From Flavobacteriales bacterium (GTDB lineage: Bacteria; Bacteroidota; Bacteroidia; Flavobacteriales_F; PHOS-HE28), in the NCBI GenBank assembly GCA_016710685.1, contig JADJVC010000014.1, positions 310,001-374,000 of the forward strand: a stretch of DNA of 64,000 nt, in the 5' to 3' direction. Position numbers and translations under genes: made by a program. The notes under the pieces are model-generated. The model did not search any database. It saw nothing but the letters and a program-made list of their open reading frames with translations, and was not told where the DNA came from. Within the stretch, counting starts at the first letter, position 1. The number at the start of each line of letters is the position of its first letter. Positions 38,404 through 46,287 of this stretch are shown one piece after another.

Positions 38404-39327
38404 ATGGAAAAGATCGCAATTGCAATTCACGGAGGTGCAGGAACATTGGATCCTTCAGCTTTGACGCCCGAAAAAGAAGCCGCCTACCGGGGGGCGCTTT
38501 CCGCCGCCGTGCGTCGCGGGCACGCCGTACTCGCCGCCGGTGGTGCGGCCATCGATGCCGTGGAAGCCGCCGTGCGCGTGCTCGAGGATTCACCGCTCTT
38601 CAACGCCGGGAAGGGCGCGGTTTTCACAGCGGAAGGAACCCATGAAATGGACGCAGCAATTATGCAAGGCAGCGACCTGCGCGCAGGTGCCGTGGCCAGC
38701 GTGCAGAACGTGAAAAACCCCGTGGCTTTGGCCCGTTTGGTGATGGAGAAGAGTGGCCACGTGCTCCTCAGCGGCAGGGGTGCGTTCGAATTCGCGCACA
38801 AGCAAAAAGTGGAGTTGGAAGACGACGAATATTTCTTTGACCAGCTGCGCTACGACCAATGGCAAGAGGTCCGCGGCAGCACCGAAACACGTTTGGACCA
38901 CAGCACTGGCGAGAAGAAATTCGGAACAGTGGGAGCCGTTGCACTGGATGCGCAAGGCCATCTTGCAGCGGCCACCAGCACCGGCGGCATGACGAACAAG
39001 CGCTGGCAACGCATCGGTGACAGCCCCGTTGTAGGCGCCGGTACGTATGCCAACGATGCCACATGCGCCATTAGCTGCACCGGCAATGGCGAGGCGTTCC
39101 TGCGGGCCGTGGCGGCACACGATGTTCACGCGTTGATGGCCTACAAGGGTCTTTCGCTGGAAGAAGCCGTGCGCATCGTAGTACACGAAAAGCTGCCCCC
39201 GCTGGACGGTGAAGGCGGCATGATCGCTTTAGACAAACACGGCAACATCGTGCTGGACTTCAACTGCACCGGCATGTACCGCGCACGGATCGACAGGCGC
39301 GGGGAGGTAGTAGCAATCTTCAGATAG
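38404..39327 (+). CDS. iaaA: Isoaspartyl peptidase/L-asparaginase (Ntn-hydrolase)
   Basis: A 307-residue plant-type asparaginase that removes isoaspartyl residues or asparagine amide. It starts IAIAIHGGAGTLD; LFNAGKGAVF and HEMDAAIMQG are the substrate-side motifs; FGTVGAVALD holds the threonine that becomes the N-terminal nucleophile after self-cleavage; TSTGGMTNKRWQRIGDSP and GTYA complete the beta subunit. ATG 38404 fits the family start. It is placed directly after PAP2 but has no clear functional link with it. Confidence 0.92.
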   Translation: MEKIAIAIHGGAGTLDPSALTPEKEAAYRGALSAAVRRGHAVLAAGGAAIDAVEAAVRVLEDSPLFNAGKGAVFTAEGTHEMDAAIMQGSDLRAGAVASVQNVKNPVALARLVMEKSGHVLLSGRGAFEFAHKQKVELEDDEYFFDQLRYDQWQEVRGSTETRLDHSTGEKKFGTVGAVALDAQGHLAAATSTGGMTNKRWQRIGDSPVVGAGTYANDATCAISCTGNGEAFLRAVAAHDVHALMAYKGLSLEEAVRIVVHEKLPPLDGEGGMIALDKHGNIVLDFNCTGMYRARIDRRGEVVAIFR

Positions 39328-39329
39328 GT

Positions 39330-39456
39330 TTTCCACCGCAACGGCGCAACGAACGCAAAGAGAACGCAACGAAATTCAAATGCGGCACGACCGCACCGAC
39401 GCGACAACTACAATAGAAAAACGTTGCGGAACCGTTGCGTCGTCGCGCCGTTGCGG
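39330..39456. repeat. Intergenic repeat with terminal inverted arms (GCAACGGCGCAACG family)
   Basis: CCGCAACGGCGCAACGA at 39336-39352 faces TCGTCGCGCCGTTGCGG at 39440-39456, an inverted pair with one mismatch in 17. Between them are more GAACGCAA words. It fills the gap between iaaA and lemA, with a CATCTTTG box at 39530 for lemA after it. Confidence 0.6.
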
Positions 39457-39581
39457 TTCATCAGACACACCGCTATTCACCTTTTCCGACCGTTCACCCC
39501 GAAACAGCAGTAGATTCCTCACTACCGTGCATCTTTGCATTCCCTGAACCATCCGGGCAAAAAACACAAAACCACTTTTCC

Positions 39582-40169
39582 ATGAACCGTACCCTGCTCA
39601 TCGTACTTGGCGTCGTTGCCGTTATCGCCTTCTGGGCCATCAGCTTCCAACGGGGCATGGTAGGCATGAACGAAGGCGTGGCCGCACAATGGAGCAACGT
39701 GGAGAACGCCTACCAGCTGCGTGCCGACAAGACCAAGAACATCGTTGAGATCATCAAAGGGTCAGCGGATTTTGAAAAATCCACGCTCACTGAAGTGATC
39801 GAAGCACGCGCAAAGGCCACCAGCATCCAACTGAACGCGGGCGATCTCACACCTGAAAAAATGGCGCAGTTCGAGGCCGCTCAGCAGCAGCTCACCGGGG
39901 CGCTTAGCCGGTTGATGGTCACGGTGGAACGCTACCCTGACCTGAAGACCACCACGGCTTTCCGCGATTTCCAAGCGCAGTACGAAGGCATGGAGAACCG
40001 CATCGGCGTGGAGCGCCGCAAGTTCAACGAGCTGGCGCAGGGCTATAACTCGAAGATCAAGCAGATCCCCAACAACATGCTCGCTGGCTTCTTCGGCTTT
40101 ACGGAGAAGGGCTACTTCAAGTCCCAAGAAGGCACGGACGTTGCCCCCGACATCAACTTCGGCAAGTGA
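39582..40169 (+). CDS. lemA: LemA family protein
   Basis: A 195-residue protein with one N-terminal membrane helix (LLIVLGVVAVIAFWAI) and a long helical cytoplasmic or periplasmic domain. Family marks are NEGVAAQWSNVENAYQLRAD, RLMVTVERYPDLK, FRDFQAQYEGMENRIGVERR and FNELAQGYNSKIKQIPNN. LemA is commonly found with TPM-domain proteins, as here, and its role is unknown. The next gene overlaps the stop codon (GTGA). A CATCTTTG box lies 45 bases upstream. Confidence 0.92.
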   Translation: MNRTLLIVLGVVAVIAFWAISFQRGMVGMNEGVAAQWSNVENAYQLRADKTKNIVEIIKGSADFEKSTLTEVIEARAKATSIQLNAGDLTPEKMAQFEAAQQQLTGALSRLMVTVERYPDLKTTTAFRDFQAQYEGMENRIGVERRKFNELAQGYNSKIKQIPNNMLAGFFGFTEKGYFKSQEGTDVAPDINFGK

Positions 40170-40615
40170 AAAGTCGGATTGCGATTGAGGATTGGCTCAC
40201 ACGTGACGAGCTGAACCGCGTGCGCGATGCCGTGCGGGCCGCGGAAAAGCGCACCAGTGGCGAGATTCGCGTTCACCTCGATGTGGCCATCATGGATGAT
40301 GTGCTGGACCATGCCGCTTTCGTCTTCGACGAGCTCGGAATGGGCAAAACCAAGGACCGCAACGGCGTACTGGTTTACGTAAGTGTGCCAGGGCGGAAGG
40401 TGGCCGTACTGGGCGATACCGCCATCCACGCACACCTCGGGCACGACTATTGGCAGAACGTGTTGGATTTGATCCTTGGCCATTTCAAACAAGACCAATT
40501 CTGCGAAGGATTGTGCGCCGGTGTTGAGGCTATAGGCGAGCAACTGCGCACGCATTTTCCCTACCAGCGCAACGACGTGAATGAATTAAGCGACGACGTG
40601 AGCTTCGGAAAATGA
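40166..40615 (+). CDS. TPM domain protein (TLP18.3/Psb32/MOLO-1 family), soluble form
   Basis: A 149-residue protein without signal peptide. The TPM domain covers nearly all of it: VRAAEKRTSGEIRVHLDV, NGVLVYVSVPGRKVAVLGD, and HFKQDQFCEGLCAGVEAIGEQL. It starts at a GTG that overlaps the lemA stop and overlaps the start of the next TPM gene by four bases, so the three are coupled. Related domains act in photosystem repair in plants; in bacteria the role is not known. Confidence 0.88.
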   Translation: MKSRIAIEDWLTRDELNRVRDAVRAAEKRTSGEIRVHLDVAIMDDVLDHAAFVFDELGMGKTKDRNGVLVYVSVPGRKVAVLGDTAIHAHLGHDYWQNVLDLILGHFKQDQFCEGLCAGVEAIGEQLRTHFPYQRNDVNELSDDVSFGK

Positions 40616-41424
40616 AACAGCTGCGGTACTTTTTCCTGCTTGCGTTCACTGTGCTCTCCGCGTGGAGCTTTGCTGCGGATGTGGACCCCTGCTTCCCGCC
40701 AAAGCCTGCCAAAGAGGACCAGCTCGTTTTTCAATATACCAATTTCCTCAGCAAGGAAGACGCCGCGAACCTGAACAACAAGCTGGTAAATTTCGCCCGC
40801 GAGTCCAGCAACCGCATCGCCATTGTTGCAGTGGACACACTTTGCGGTTATCCGCCTAGCGACTTTGCTTTTCAGCTTGGCCAGGCTTGGGGCATGGGCA
40901 AAAAGGGCATCGACAACGGTGTGCTGATCCTGGTGAAACCCAACGGCACGGCAGGCGACCGTCACATCTTTATTGCCGTGGGCTATGGGCTTGAAGGTGC
41001 GATACCGGATGCGATCGCGCACCGCATTGTTGACGAGGAAGTATTACCGCGCTTCCGCGAAGGGGATTTCTACGGCGGCATGATCAAGGCCACCGACGTG
41101 CTGATGGGCTTGGCCAAAGGCGAGATCGATGTGAACAGTTATGGCCAAGAACCTTTTCCATGGCTACCGGTCTTGGGATTTTTCCTGTTCATTGCCTTCA
41201 TCATCGCATCCTCGGTCGGCAGGACCAAAAAGTACGCCCGCGTCAATGGTATTGACTTTTGGGCCGCTTGGGCATTGATGAACGCGGCCAGTTCGTCCCA
41301 TAGTGGCCGCTGGGGCGGTTTCTCCGGTGGTGGTGGTGGCGGCTTCGGTGGCGGTGGTGGCGGCGGCTTCGGCGGTTTTGGCGGCGGTGGTTTTGGAGGC
41401 GGCGGGGCCGGTGGTTCCTGGTAA
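40612..41424 (+). CDS. TPM domain membrane protein with glycine-rich tail (YgcG-like)
   Basis: A 270-residue protein: signal peptide (FFLLAFTVLSAWSFA), a periplasmic TPM domain (FLSKEDAANLNNKL, GKKGIDNGVLILV, FIAVGYGLEGAIPD), one membrane helix (VLGFFLFIAFIIASSVG) and a tail of about 45 residues dominated by GGGGFGG. This layout is typical of YgcG/TPM partners of LemA. The glycine tail is probably flexible. It is followed after three bases by the DnaJ/TerB gene. Confidence 0.9.
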   Translation: MKQLRYFFLLAFTVLSAWSFAADVDPCFPPKPAKEDQLVFQYTNFLSKEDAANLNNKLVNFARESSNRIAIVAVDTLCGYPPSDFAFQLGQAWGMGKKGIDNGVLILVKPNGTAGDRHIFIAVGYGLEGAIPDAIAHRIVDEEVLPRFREGDFYGGMIKATDVLMGLAKGEIDVNSYGQEPFPWLPVLGFFLFIAFIIASSVGRTKKYARVNGIDFWAAWALMNAASSSHSGRWGGFSGGGGGGFGGGGGGGFGGFGGGGFGGGGAGGSW

Positions 41425-41427
41425 CAC

Positions 41428-42189
41428 ATGGCCGGCTTCAACAAGTGGATCTTCGGCAGTTTGGGCTTCGCGCTTACTGGCACGCCCATCGGTGCAGCCA
41501 TCGGTTTCGCCCTCGGCGCGCTGATGGACAATGCCAGCGGCGTAGTTCCCGCGCAACCCGGAGGTCAACGCAGAACTTACACCTTCAACAATACGCGCTC
41601 CGCAACTTCCGGCGATCTGGCAATCAGTTTGGTGGTGCTCACCGCCGCCGTGATGAAAGCCGACGGCAAACCGTCGCACGGTGAACTTGGCCACGTACGC
41701 AAATTCTTCGCCCGCCAATTCGGACCCGCCCACAGTGCCGAACTGCTGCGCCTGTTGCGCGATGTGCTGAAACGCGATGTCCAGCTGCGCGAAGTTTGCG
41801 CACAGATCCGCGGACACCTCAGCCATCCCGAGCGTTTGCAGATCATGCACTACCTCATCGGTCTGGCACATTCCGACGGCAACATTCACGTGGCCGAGCG
41901 TCGTGTGCTCGAGGCCATCGCCGCAGACTTGGGCATCAGTGCCAAGGACCTCGCTTCGCTGGACGCCATGTTCCGCGGGCCAAGTACCTCAAGCGCCTAC
42001 ACCATCCTGGAAGTGAATTCCAAAGCCAGCGACGACGAGGTGAAGAAGGCCTATCGCCGCATGGCCATGAAGCACCACCCGGACCGCGTTGCGCACCTCG
42101 GCGAAGAATTCCAGAAAGCCGCTTCCGAGAAATTCAAAAACGTGCAGCAGGCCTACGAGCGGATCGAGCGGGAAAGGGGGATGAAGTGA
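41428..42189 (+). CDS. TerB-DnaJ domain protein (DjlA-like)
   Basis: A 253-residue protein. The first 35 residues are hydrophobic and glycine-rich ([23 protein letters not shown]), a possible membrane anchor. A TerB-like helical domain follows ([36 protein letters not shown], with paired acidic residues). The C-terminal J domain has [20 protein letters not shown] and the HPD tripeptide in [11 protein letters not shown]. The plan is that of DjlA co-chaperones, which stimulate DnaK. It closes the lemA-TPM-TPM operon. Confidence 0.9.
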   Translation: MAGFNKWIFGSLGFALTGTPIGAAIGFALGALMDNASGVVPAQPGGQRRTYTFNNTRSATSGDLAISLVVLTAAVMKADGKPSHGELGHVRKFFARQFGPAHSAELLRLLRDVLKRDVQLREVCAQIRGHLSHPERLQIMHYLIGLAHSDGNIHVAERRVLEAIAADLGISAKDLASLDAMFRGPSTSSAYTILEVNSKASDDEVKKAYRRMAMKHHPDRVAHLGEEFQKAASEKFKNVQQAYERIERERGMK

Positions 42190-42190
42190 T

Positions 42191-42212
42191 CCGTCGTCCG
42201 ATCGGAGGACGG
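42191..42212. terminator. Imperfect palindrome between convergent genes
   Basis: CCGTCGTCCGATCGGAGGACGG pairs with itself except for one symmetric mismatch. It lies just after the DnaJ/TerB stop and before the end of kup. No T run, so the terminator role is uncertain. Confidence 0.35.
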
Positions 42213-42239
42213 GAATTGATCAGCGGCAAGTGCGCATGG

Positions 42240-44231
42240 TCAGCCTATTCCATCTTCCCCCAGTCGCGTCATACTAACACGCTTTAAGGGAATCTCCCTT
42301 GCGGCCTGCAGCACTAGTGGCACGTGCTCAACTACGGTAACATTCGGGTCCAAGCCCATGGCTTCCCGATCGCTCAGTGCCAGCTTTTTCACGGAGTAGT
42401 ACACGTCCAAAATGAAGTTGTCGCGAACGCTGAACTCATTCTCCACGGAAAGGACCCGCTCGGTTAGTACATAACAGATGTCCGTGTGGAAATCGCCCTT
42501 TTTGATGCTCTCGTACTTGTTGCGGAAGTTGAGTTCATGGTCGGCGTCCAGCTCTTCCAGCACGCGGCGGAAAAGCAGGTTGACGCGGGGCTGCACACGG
42601 AAGCCGAGGTCGAAGTCCACACGGATCACCTTGTCGTCGATCAGCTCCGTGACGCGGTATTCCATGGTGTACGGCTCATCGGTGTAATTCACGTGAACGA
42701 ACCAATAGATCTCGGCGCGTTTCACCTTACGGGCCATTATGCTGTTGATGATCTGGCTTTCCACATGCGTGGGGTCGTTGGCCTTGGTAAGGTAAACCAA
42801 GTGCGTGGCGAACTTCGGCAGGTCGCGGTCCGCGCTAACGTCGCGCAGTGCTTGGGCGTATTTGGTAAGCGGTACGAATTCGATAAAGCGGTTCACGATC
42901 TTCCGGGCACGGTACCAAGTGAACATGATGCCGAACACCAAGATCACTGCTACCACAAGCCAGGGCCGGTGGATGATCTTCACCGCGTTTGCCACAAAAT
43001 TGGCCAGCTCCAGGGTGAAGAAGATGCCCATGACCAACAGCACCAGCGCCAAGTGCAAGCGCCGCACATAGCGCAAGTAGCCGAAGAGCAGCACGGTCGT
43101 CATCAGCATGGCAACAACGATGAAGAAGCCATAAGCCGCTTCCATGTTGCCGCTGCTGCGGAAGTAGAACATTACCCCCACACAGCCCGCCCATAGCAGC
43201 CAGTTCACGCTGGGGATGTAGATCTGCCCACGCACCAGGGTGGGGAATTTCACCCGGACGCGCGGCCAGAAATTCAATGTGATGGCCTCATTGATCAACG
43301 TGAACGAACCACTGATCACAGCCTGACAAGCCACGATGGCCGCTAAAGTGGCAATGCCGACCCCCGTGAGCAGGAACCACTGCGGCATCACTTCATAGAA
43401 CGGGTTGCGCCCTTCCAGCAGCATGCCTTGGTGTTGCAGCAGCCACGCGCCTTGCCCCATGTAGTTGGCCACGAGCGCGGTCTTCACGAATATCCACGTG
43501 GTCTGGATGTTGCGCCGGCCGCAATGGCCCATGTCGTTGTAAAGCCCTTCGGCCCCCGTGGTACACAGGAAAACCGCGCCCAGCAACCAGAAGCCGCCGG
43601 GGTACTTGGTCAACAGGTCCACCGCGTACATGGGGTTGAGGCACAGCAATACGTGAGGTGTATGCATGACCTGTAACATGCCCAACACCAGCAACATGGT
43701 GAACCACACCAACATGATCGGCCCGAAGGCAAAACCGACCACCTTGGTGCCGAAACGTTGGAAAAAGAACAACAGGCTGATGATGGCCACCACGACCAAA
43801 ATCGTAGTGGTATTTCCCGGACCGATAATGCCTGCGAAGGCTTCCACGCCTGCCAACCCTTCAATAGCGGAAGCCACAGAGATCGGTGGTGTCAGTATGC
43901 CGTCCGCCAACAACGTCGCGGCTCCGATGATAGCTGGAAGCCAAACCCACTTGCCAAAGCGCCGGACCAGCGTGTAAAGCGAGAACACACCGCCTTCACC
44001 ACGGTTGTCCGCCCGAAGGGTGATTAAAATGTATTTGAAGGTGGTCTGTAATGCGAGCGTCCAAAAAATGCAGCTCAAAGCACCCAACACCAACTGCTCG
44101 CTGATGGCGTTCGTTTCGCCTACGACGGCCTTGAACACGTACAAAGGCGAAGTGCCGATGTCGCCGAAGACGATCCCCAATGTGACCAGCATGCCCGCCC
44201 AAGACAGGGGATGCGTGTGCTGTTTTTGCAT
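42240..44231 (-). CDS. kup: KUP/HAK/KT family potassium transporter
   Basis: A 663-residue potassium-proton symporter of the inner membrane. The first helix carries GIVFGDIGTSPLYVFKAV, the family signature; RADNRGEGGVFSLYTLVR and DGILTPPISVASAIEGL follow. Twelve hydrophobic segments are followed by a soluble C-terminal region from about residue 440. The TAA-side end EIPLKRVSMTRLGEDGIG is intact. A TACATTCG box at 44277-44284 lies 46 bases upstream on the minus strand, and a repeat block lies between it and the LolA gene. Confidence 0.94.
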   Translation of the reverse strand: MQKQHTHPLSWAGMLVTLGIVFGDIGTSPLYVFKAVVGETNAISEQLVLGALSCIFWTLALQTTFKYILITLRADNRGEGGVFSLYTLVRRFGKWVWLPAIIGAATLLADGILTPPISVASAIEGLAGVEAFAGIIGPGNTTTILVVVAIISLLFFFQRFGTKVVGFAFGPIMLVWFTMLLVLGMLQVMHTPHVLLCLNPMYAVDLLTKYPGGFWLLGAVFLCTTGAEGLYNDMGHCGRRNIQTTWIFVKTALVANYMGQGAWLLQHQGMLLEGRNPFYEVMPQWFLLTGVGIATLAAIVACQAVISGSFTLINEAITLNFWPRVRVKFPTLVRGQIYIPSVNWLLWAGCVGVMFYFRSSGNMEAAYGFFIVVAMLMTTVLLFGYLRYVRRLHLALVLLVMGIFFTLELANFVANAVKIIHRPWLVVAVILVFGIMFTWYRARKIVNRFIEFVPLTKYAQALRDVSADRDLPKFATHLVYLTKANDPTHVESQIINSIMARKVKRAEIYWFVHVNYTDEPYTMEYRVTELIDDKVIRVDFDLGFRVQPRVNLLFRRVLEELDADHELNFRNKYESIKKGDFHTDICYVLTERVLSVENEFSVRDNFILDVYYSVKKLALSDREAMGLDPNVTVVEHVPLVLQAAREIPLKRVSMTRLGEDGIG

Positions 44232-44276
44232 GCGGCGCTGAATGCGGGAAACGGGACGGCCCGCTCAAAAGGGGGG

Positions 44277-44284
44277 CGAATGTA
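44277..44284 (-). promoter_or_regulatory. Probable -7 box TACATTCG for kup
   Basis: The minus strand reads TACATTCGCCCC, matching TAnnTT(T/C)G, 45 bases before the kup ATG. Confidence 0.45.
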
Positions 44285-44308
44285 GGAAGATCGCGCGAAG
44301 TGCGTGGA

Positions 44309-44425
44309 AGTTGCAGTGGCGGTAGGCAGTGGCAGTCGGCAGCGGCGGTCGGCAGAGTAGGCAGTAGGCAGTGGCAGTAGGCAGTAGGCAGCCAGCAGCC
44401 GTCCAATCACCATCCACCAATCACC
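44309..44425. repeat. GGCAGT core repeat with CCATCCACC segment
   Basis: A run of (A/G)GGCAGT(A/G/C)G words from 44309 to 44392, then CACCATCCACCAATCACCG at 44408-44426, in the same order as in the composite repeat at 18.67-18.80 kb. The GCGCAGAGG arms are missing. It occupies the whole gap between kup and LolA. Confidence 0.65.
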
Positions 44426-44427
44426 GC

Positions 44428-45071
44428 TTAGCGCATGTCATTCACCTCAACCCCGGGGTACTTGGCCTTGTCAAAGCTGAACAACGCATCCACCATCTCC
44501 TGATTCGGCTTGAAGTTTTTCAAGGTGTAAGTCACTTCGTTGCCGTCCTTGTACTTCATCAACACTTTGCGCGGCTCAATCTTGTTCTTGTCCACAGTAA
44601 GGATCACCGTGTGGAAGGCCTTCTTGGCGGGTCCAGCGGAAAAAGCTTGATGGTCTCCACGGCCACGCCGTCTTCGGTACTTGCACCGACGTACAGGCTC
44701 TTGAAGCCTTTTTCATAGACGTTGAAAAGGTTTGCAGGGTCCAGCGTTTCGTCCATGTCCTTGGGGTCGCTGATGCTCACTTCGTTGCTCTTTTTGCTGT
44801 AGGTGTAAAGTGCGGTGCCATCATTGATTACGATGTTGTCCAACAACGTAAGCCGGAATTTGCGGCCTTTCACCTTGATGTTACCTTCCTGCTTCACGTC
44901 CAATTTGCTGGCGGTGTTCACCAAGCGGCTGGTGAAATCGGCATCGAAGCTGGTGTAGCTCTTGTTCTTCGCGATCAACTGGTCCACGATGGCGCGGCTC
45001 TTGGGGTCGTCTTGCGCGAAACTGTGCAGCACAATGGCGAGGAAGGAGAGGAGAAGCAGGGACTTTTTCAT
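44428..45071 (-). CDS. LolA-like outer-membrane lipoprotein carrier protein (one frame break)
   Basis: About 214 residues; a periplasmic carrier that binds lipoprotein acyl chains. It has a signal peptide (LLLLSFLAIVLHSFAQ), then the LolA half-barrel: SYTSFDADFTSRLVN, NIKVKGRKFRLTLLDNIVIN, GTALYTYSKKSNEVSISD and, after correcting one indel near 44630, FPLDPAKKAFHTVILTVD, KVLMKYKDGNEVTYTLKNF. The end is VEVNDMR with stop at 44428. LolA in Bacteroidota is often beside ftsK; here it is beside kup. Confidence 0.82.
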
Positions 45072-45118
45072 GGGAATGCGTTGTTTACAGGTTCGGGAAG
45101 GCAAGGCGCGTGCCAAGT

Positions 45119-45598
45119 TCAGGGAATAACGCGTTCGTGGGTCTTGGGCTGAAGCATGGTGCCGGTACAGCTCGGGGCGCCGCAGCGGCATGCCCAGATC
45201 TTTTTCAACCGGGCGGTGTAGGGCACGTCGAAGCAGATGCCGTAGTCGTAGTTGAGCTCTTCACCTTCTTCAACGTCCCGCAAAGTCTCAATGATCACGC
45301 GGTCTTTGTTCCGGTCGCGCGGATGGGCATGCAGGTAAGGGATGCAGTTCGGCTCGCAGCCGTGGTTGATCCAACGGGCATCGTTGCCGTTCACGTTGCC
45401 GTCAATTATCCAATCGTCATTCAGTGCGAAAAGGAACGTATGGCCGGTATAGATCTCGTCGTACTGTTCATCGGCCTGTTCGGTGGTGATCAACCGGCCT
45501 GTGTATTCAATAAGCTCGGTGCCCTCAGGCAAATCGCGCGCCGCGAACACCCCGTTTCCATGGATCCGTGAACGCTTTACAAGAATGGGAGAGGCCAT
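45119..45598 (-). CDS. SET-domain protein-lysine methyltransferase, copy A
   Basis: A 159-residue protein that is nearly only a SET domain: IHGNGVFAARDLPEGTELIEY, the pseudoknot ARWINHGCEPNC with the SAM-contacting NHxC, GEELNYDYG with the catalytic tyrosine, and a post-SET zinc cluster WACRCGAPSCTGTML. It would methylate lysines using SAM. Copy B lies three bases upstream on the same strand, and about half of the residues agree by eye. Substrates are unknown; bacterial SET proteins may act on ribosomal or DNA-binding proteins. Confidence 0.9.
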   Translation of the reverse strand: MASPILVKRSRIHGNGVFAARDLPEGTELIEYTGRLITTEQADEQYDEIYTGHTFLFALNDDWIIDGNVNGNDARWINHGCEPNCIPYLHAHPRDRNKDRVIIETLRDVEEGEELNYDYGICFDVPYTARLKKIWACRCGAPSCTGTMLQPKTHERVIP

Positions 45599-45601
45599 GC
45601 T

Positions 45602-46093
45602 TCAAGCCAGAACGGCCTTGCTTTTTTTCCGCTTGGCCGGTTTGATCATGGTGCCGTTGCAGTTCGGCGCGCCGCAGCGGCAAGCCCACAAATGCCGCTC
45701 TTCCGCAGTGATCGGCTCCTCGATCCGTATGTCGTAGTCGTAGGTGAGTTCTTCGCCCGTTTTGATGTTGCGGATGGCCTCGATCACCACCTTGTCTTTG
45801 CGTGGATCACCGCTTTCATCTTCGATAACGAAGGCTTGGCAATTGGGCGCGCAGCCGTGGTTGAGCCAGCGTGCCACATTGCCGCCGATGTTGGCATCGA
45901 TCACGTAGGTATCGTTCAAGATGAAGAGGAAGGTATGCCCGGTGTCCTTGCCGCCGTATTCCTCGTCCACTTCTTCGTGTGTGCGCAGCTTGCCTTTGTA
46001 CTCGATCACATCCTCGCCTTTTTTGATGGGCGCTGTGGCGAACACGCCTTGGCCGTGGATTTTGGAGTTGCGCTGGACGATCTTGCTGGACAT
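45602..46093 (-). CDS. SET-domain protein-lysine methyltransferase, copy B
   Basis: A 163-residue SET protein with the same layout as copy A: SKIHGQGVFATAPIKKGEDV, ARWLNHGCAPNCQAF, GEELTYDYDI, and the post-SET WACRCGAPNCNGTMI followed by a basic tail (KPAKRKKSKA). A short insert (ESGDPRKDK) distinguishes it. It is the first gene of a two-gene operon; a TAAATTCG box at 46112-46119 on the minus strand lies 18 bases before the ATG. The pair is probably a tandem duplication. Confidence 0.9.
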   Translation of the reverse strand: MSSKIVQRNSKIHGQGVFATAPIKKGEDVIEYKGKLRTHEEVDEEYGGKDTGHTFLFILNDTYVIDANIGGNVARWLNHGCAPNCQAFVIEDESGDPRKDKVVIEAIRNIKTGEELTYDYDIRIEEPITAEERHLWACRCGAPNCNGTMIKPAKRKKSKAVLA

Positions 46094-46111
46094 GGGTGCG
46101 GAAAAGAGGCG

Positions 46112-46119
46112 CGAATTTA
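46112..46119 (-). promoter_or_regulatory. Probable -7 box TAAATTCG for the SET pair
   Basis: The minus strand reads TAAATTCGCGCC, matching TAnnTT(T/C)G, 18 bases before the ATG at 46093. Confidence 0.45.
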
Positions 46120-46165
46120 AGGTGTCGTTGATACGGATAATGAGAATGGTGAGGACATGATTCTT

Positions 46166-46262
46166 TTGACAGGATTACAGGATTGACAGGATTGAGCCGC
46201 CTGCGGCCAGGAAATGGGGTAAACCGCTGATGAACGCTGATAAACGCAGATGAACGCCGATG
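46166..46262. repeat. Two word repeats: GACAGGATT and AACGCTGATG
   Basis: At 46166-46195 the words TTGACAGGATTACAGGATTG repeat; at 46225-46262 the words CGCTGATGAACGCTGATAAA repeat, ending with AACGCCGATGG. They lie between the SET pair and the methyltransferase stop. No gene is visible in this gap. Confidence 0.6.
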
Positions 46263-46287
46263 GGATCAGTTCATCCAAATCCAAGCG

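Noticed and set aside
41300..41420. Simple GGTGGC repeat as a regulatory element
   Set aside because: It is coding sequence for the glycine-rich tail in the correct frame.
41139..41531. Proline-rich antisense frame (PPPKPPPP)
   Set aside because: Reverse reading of the glycine-rich tail of the TPM protein.
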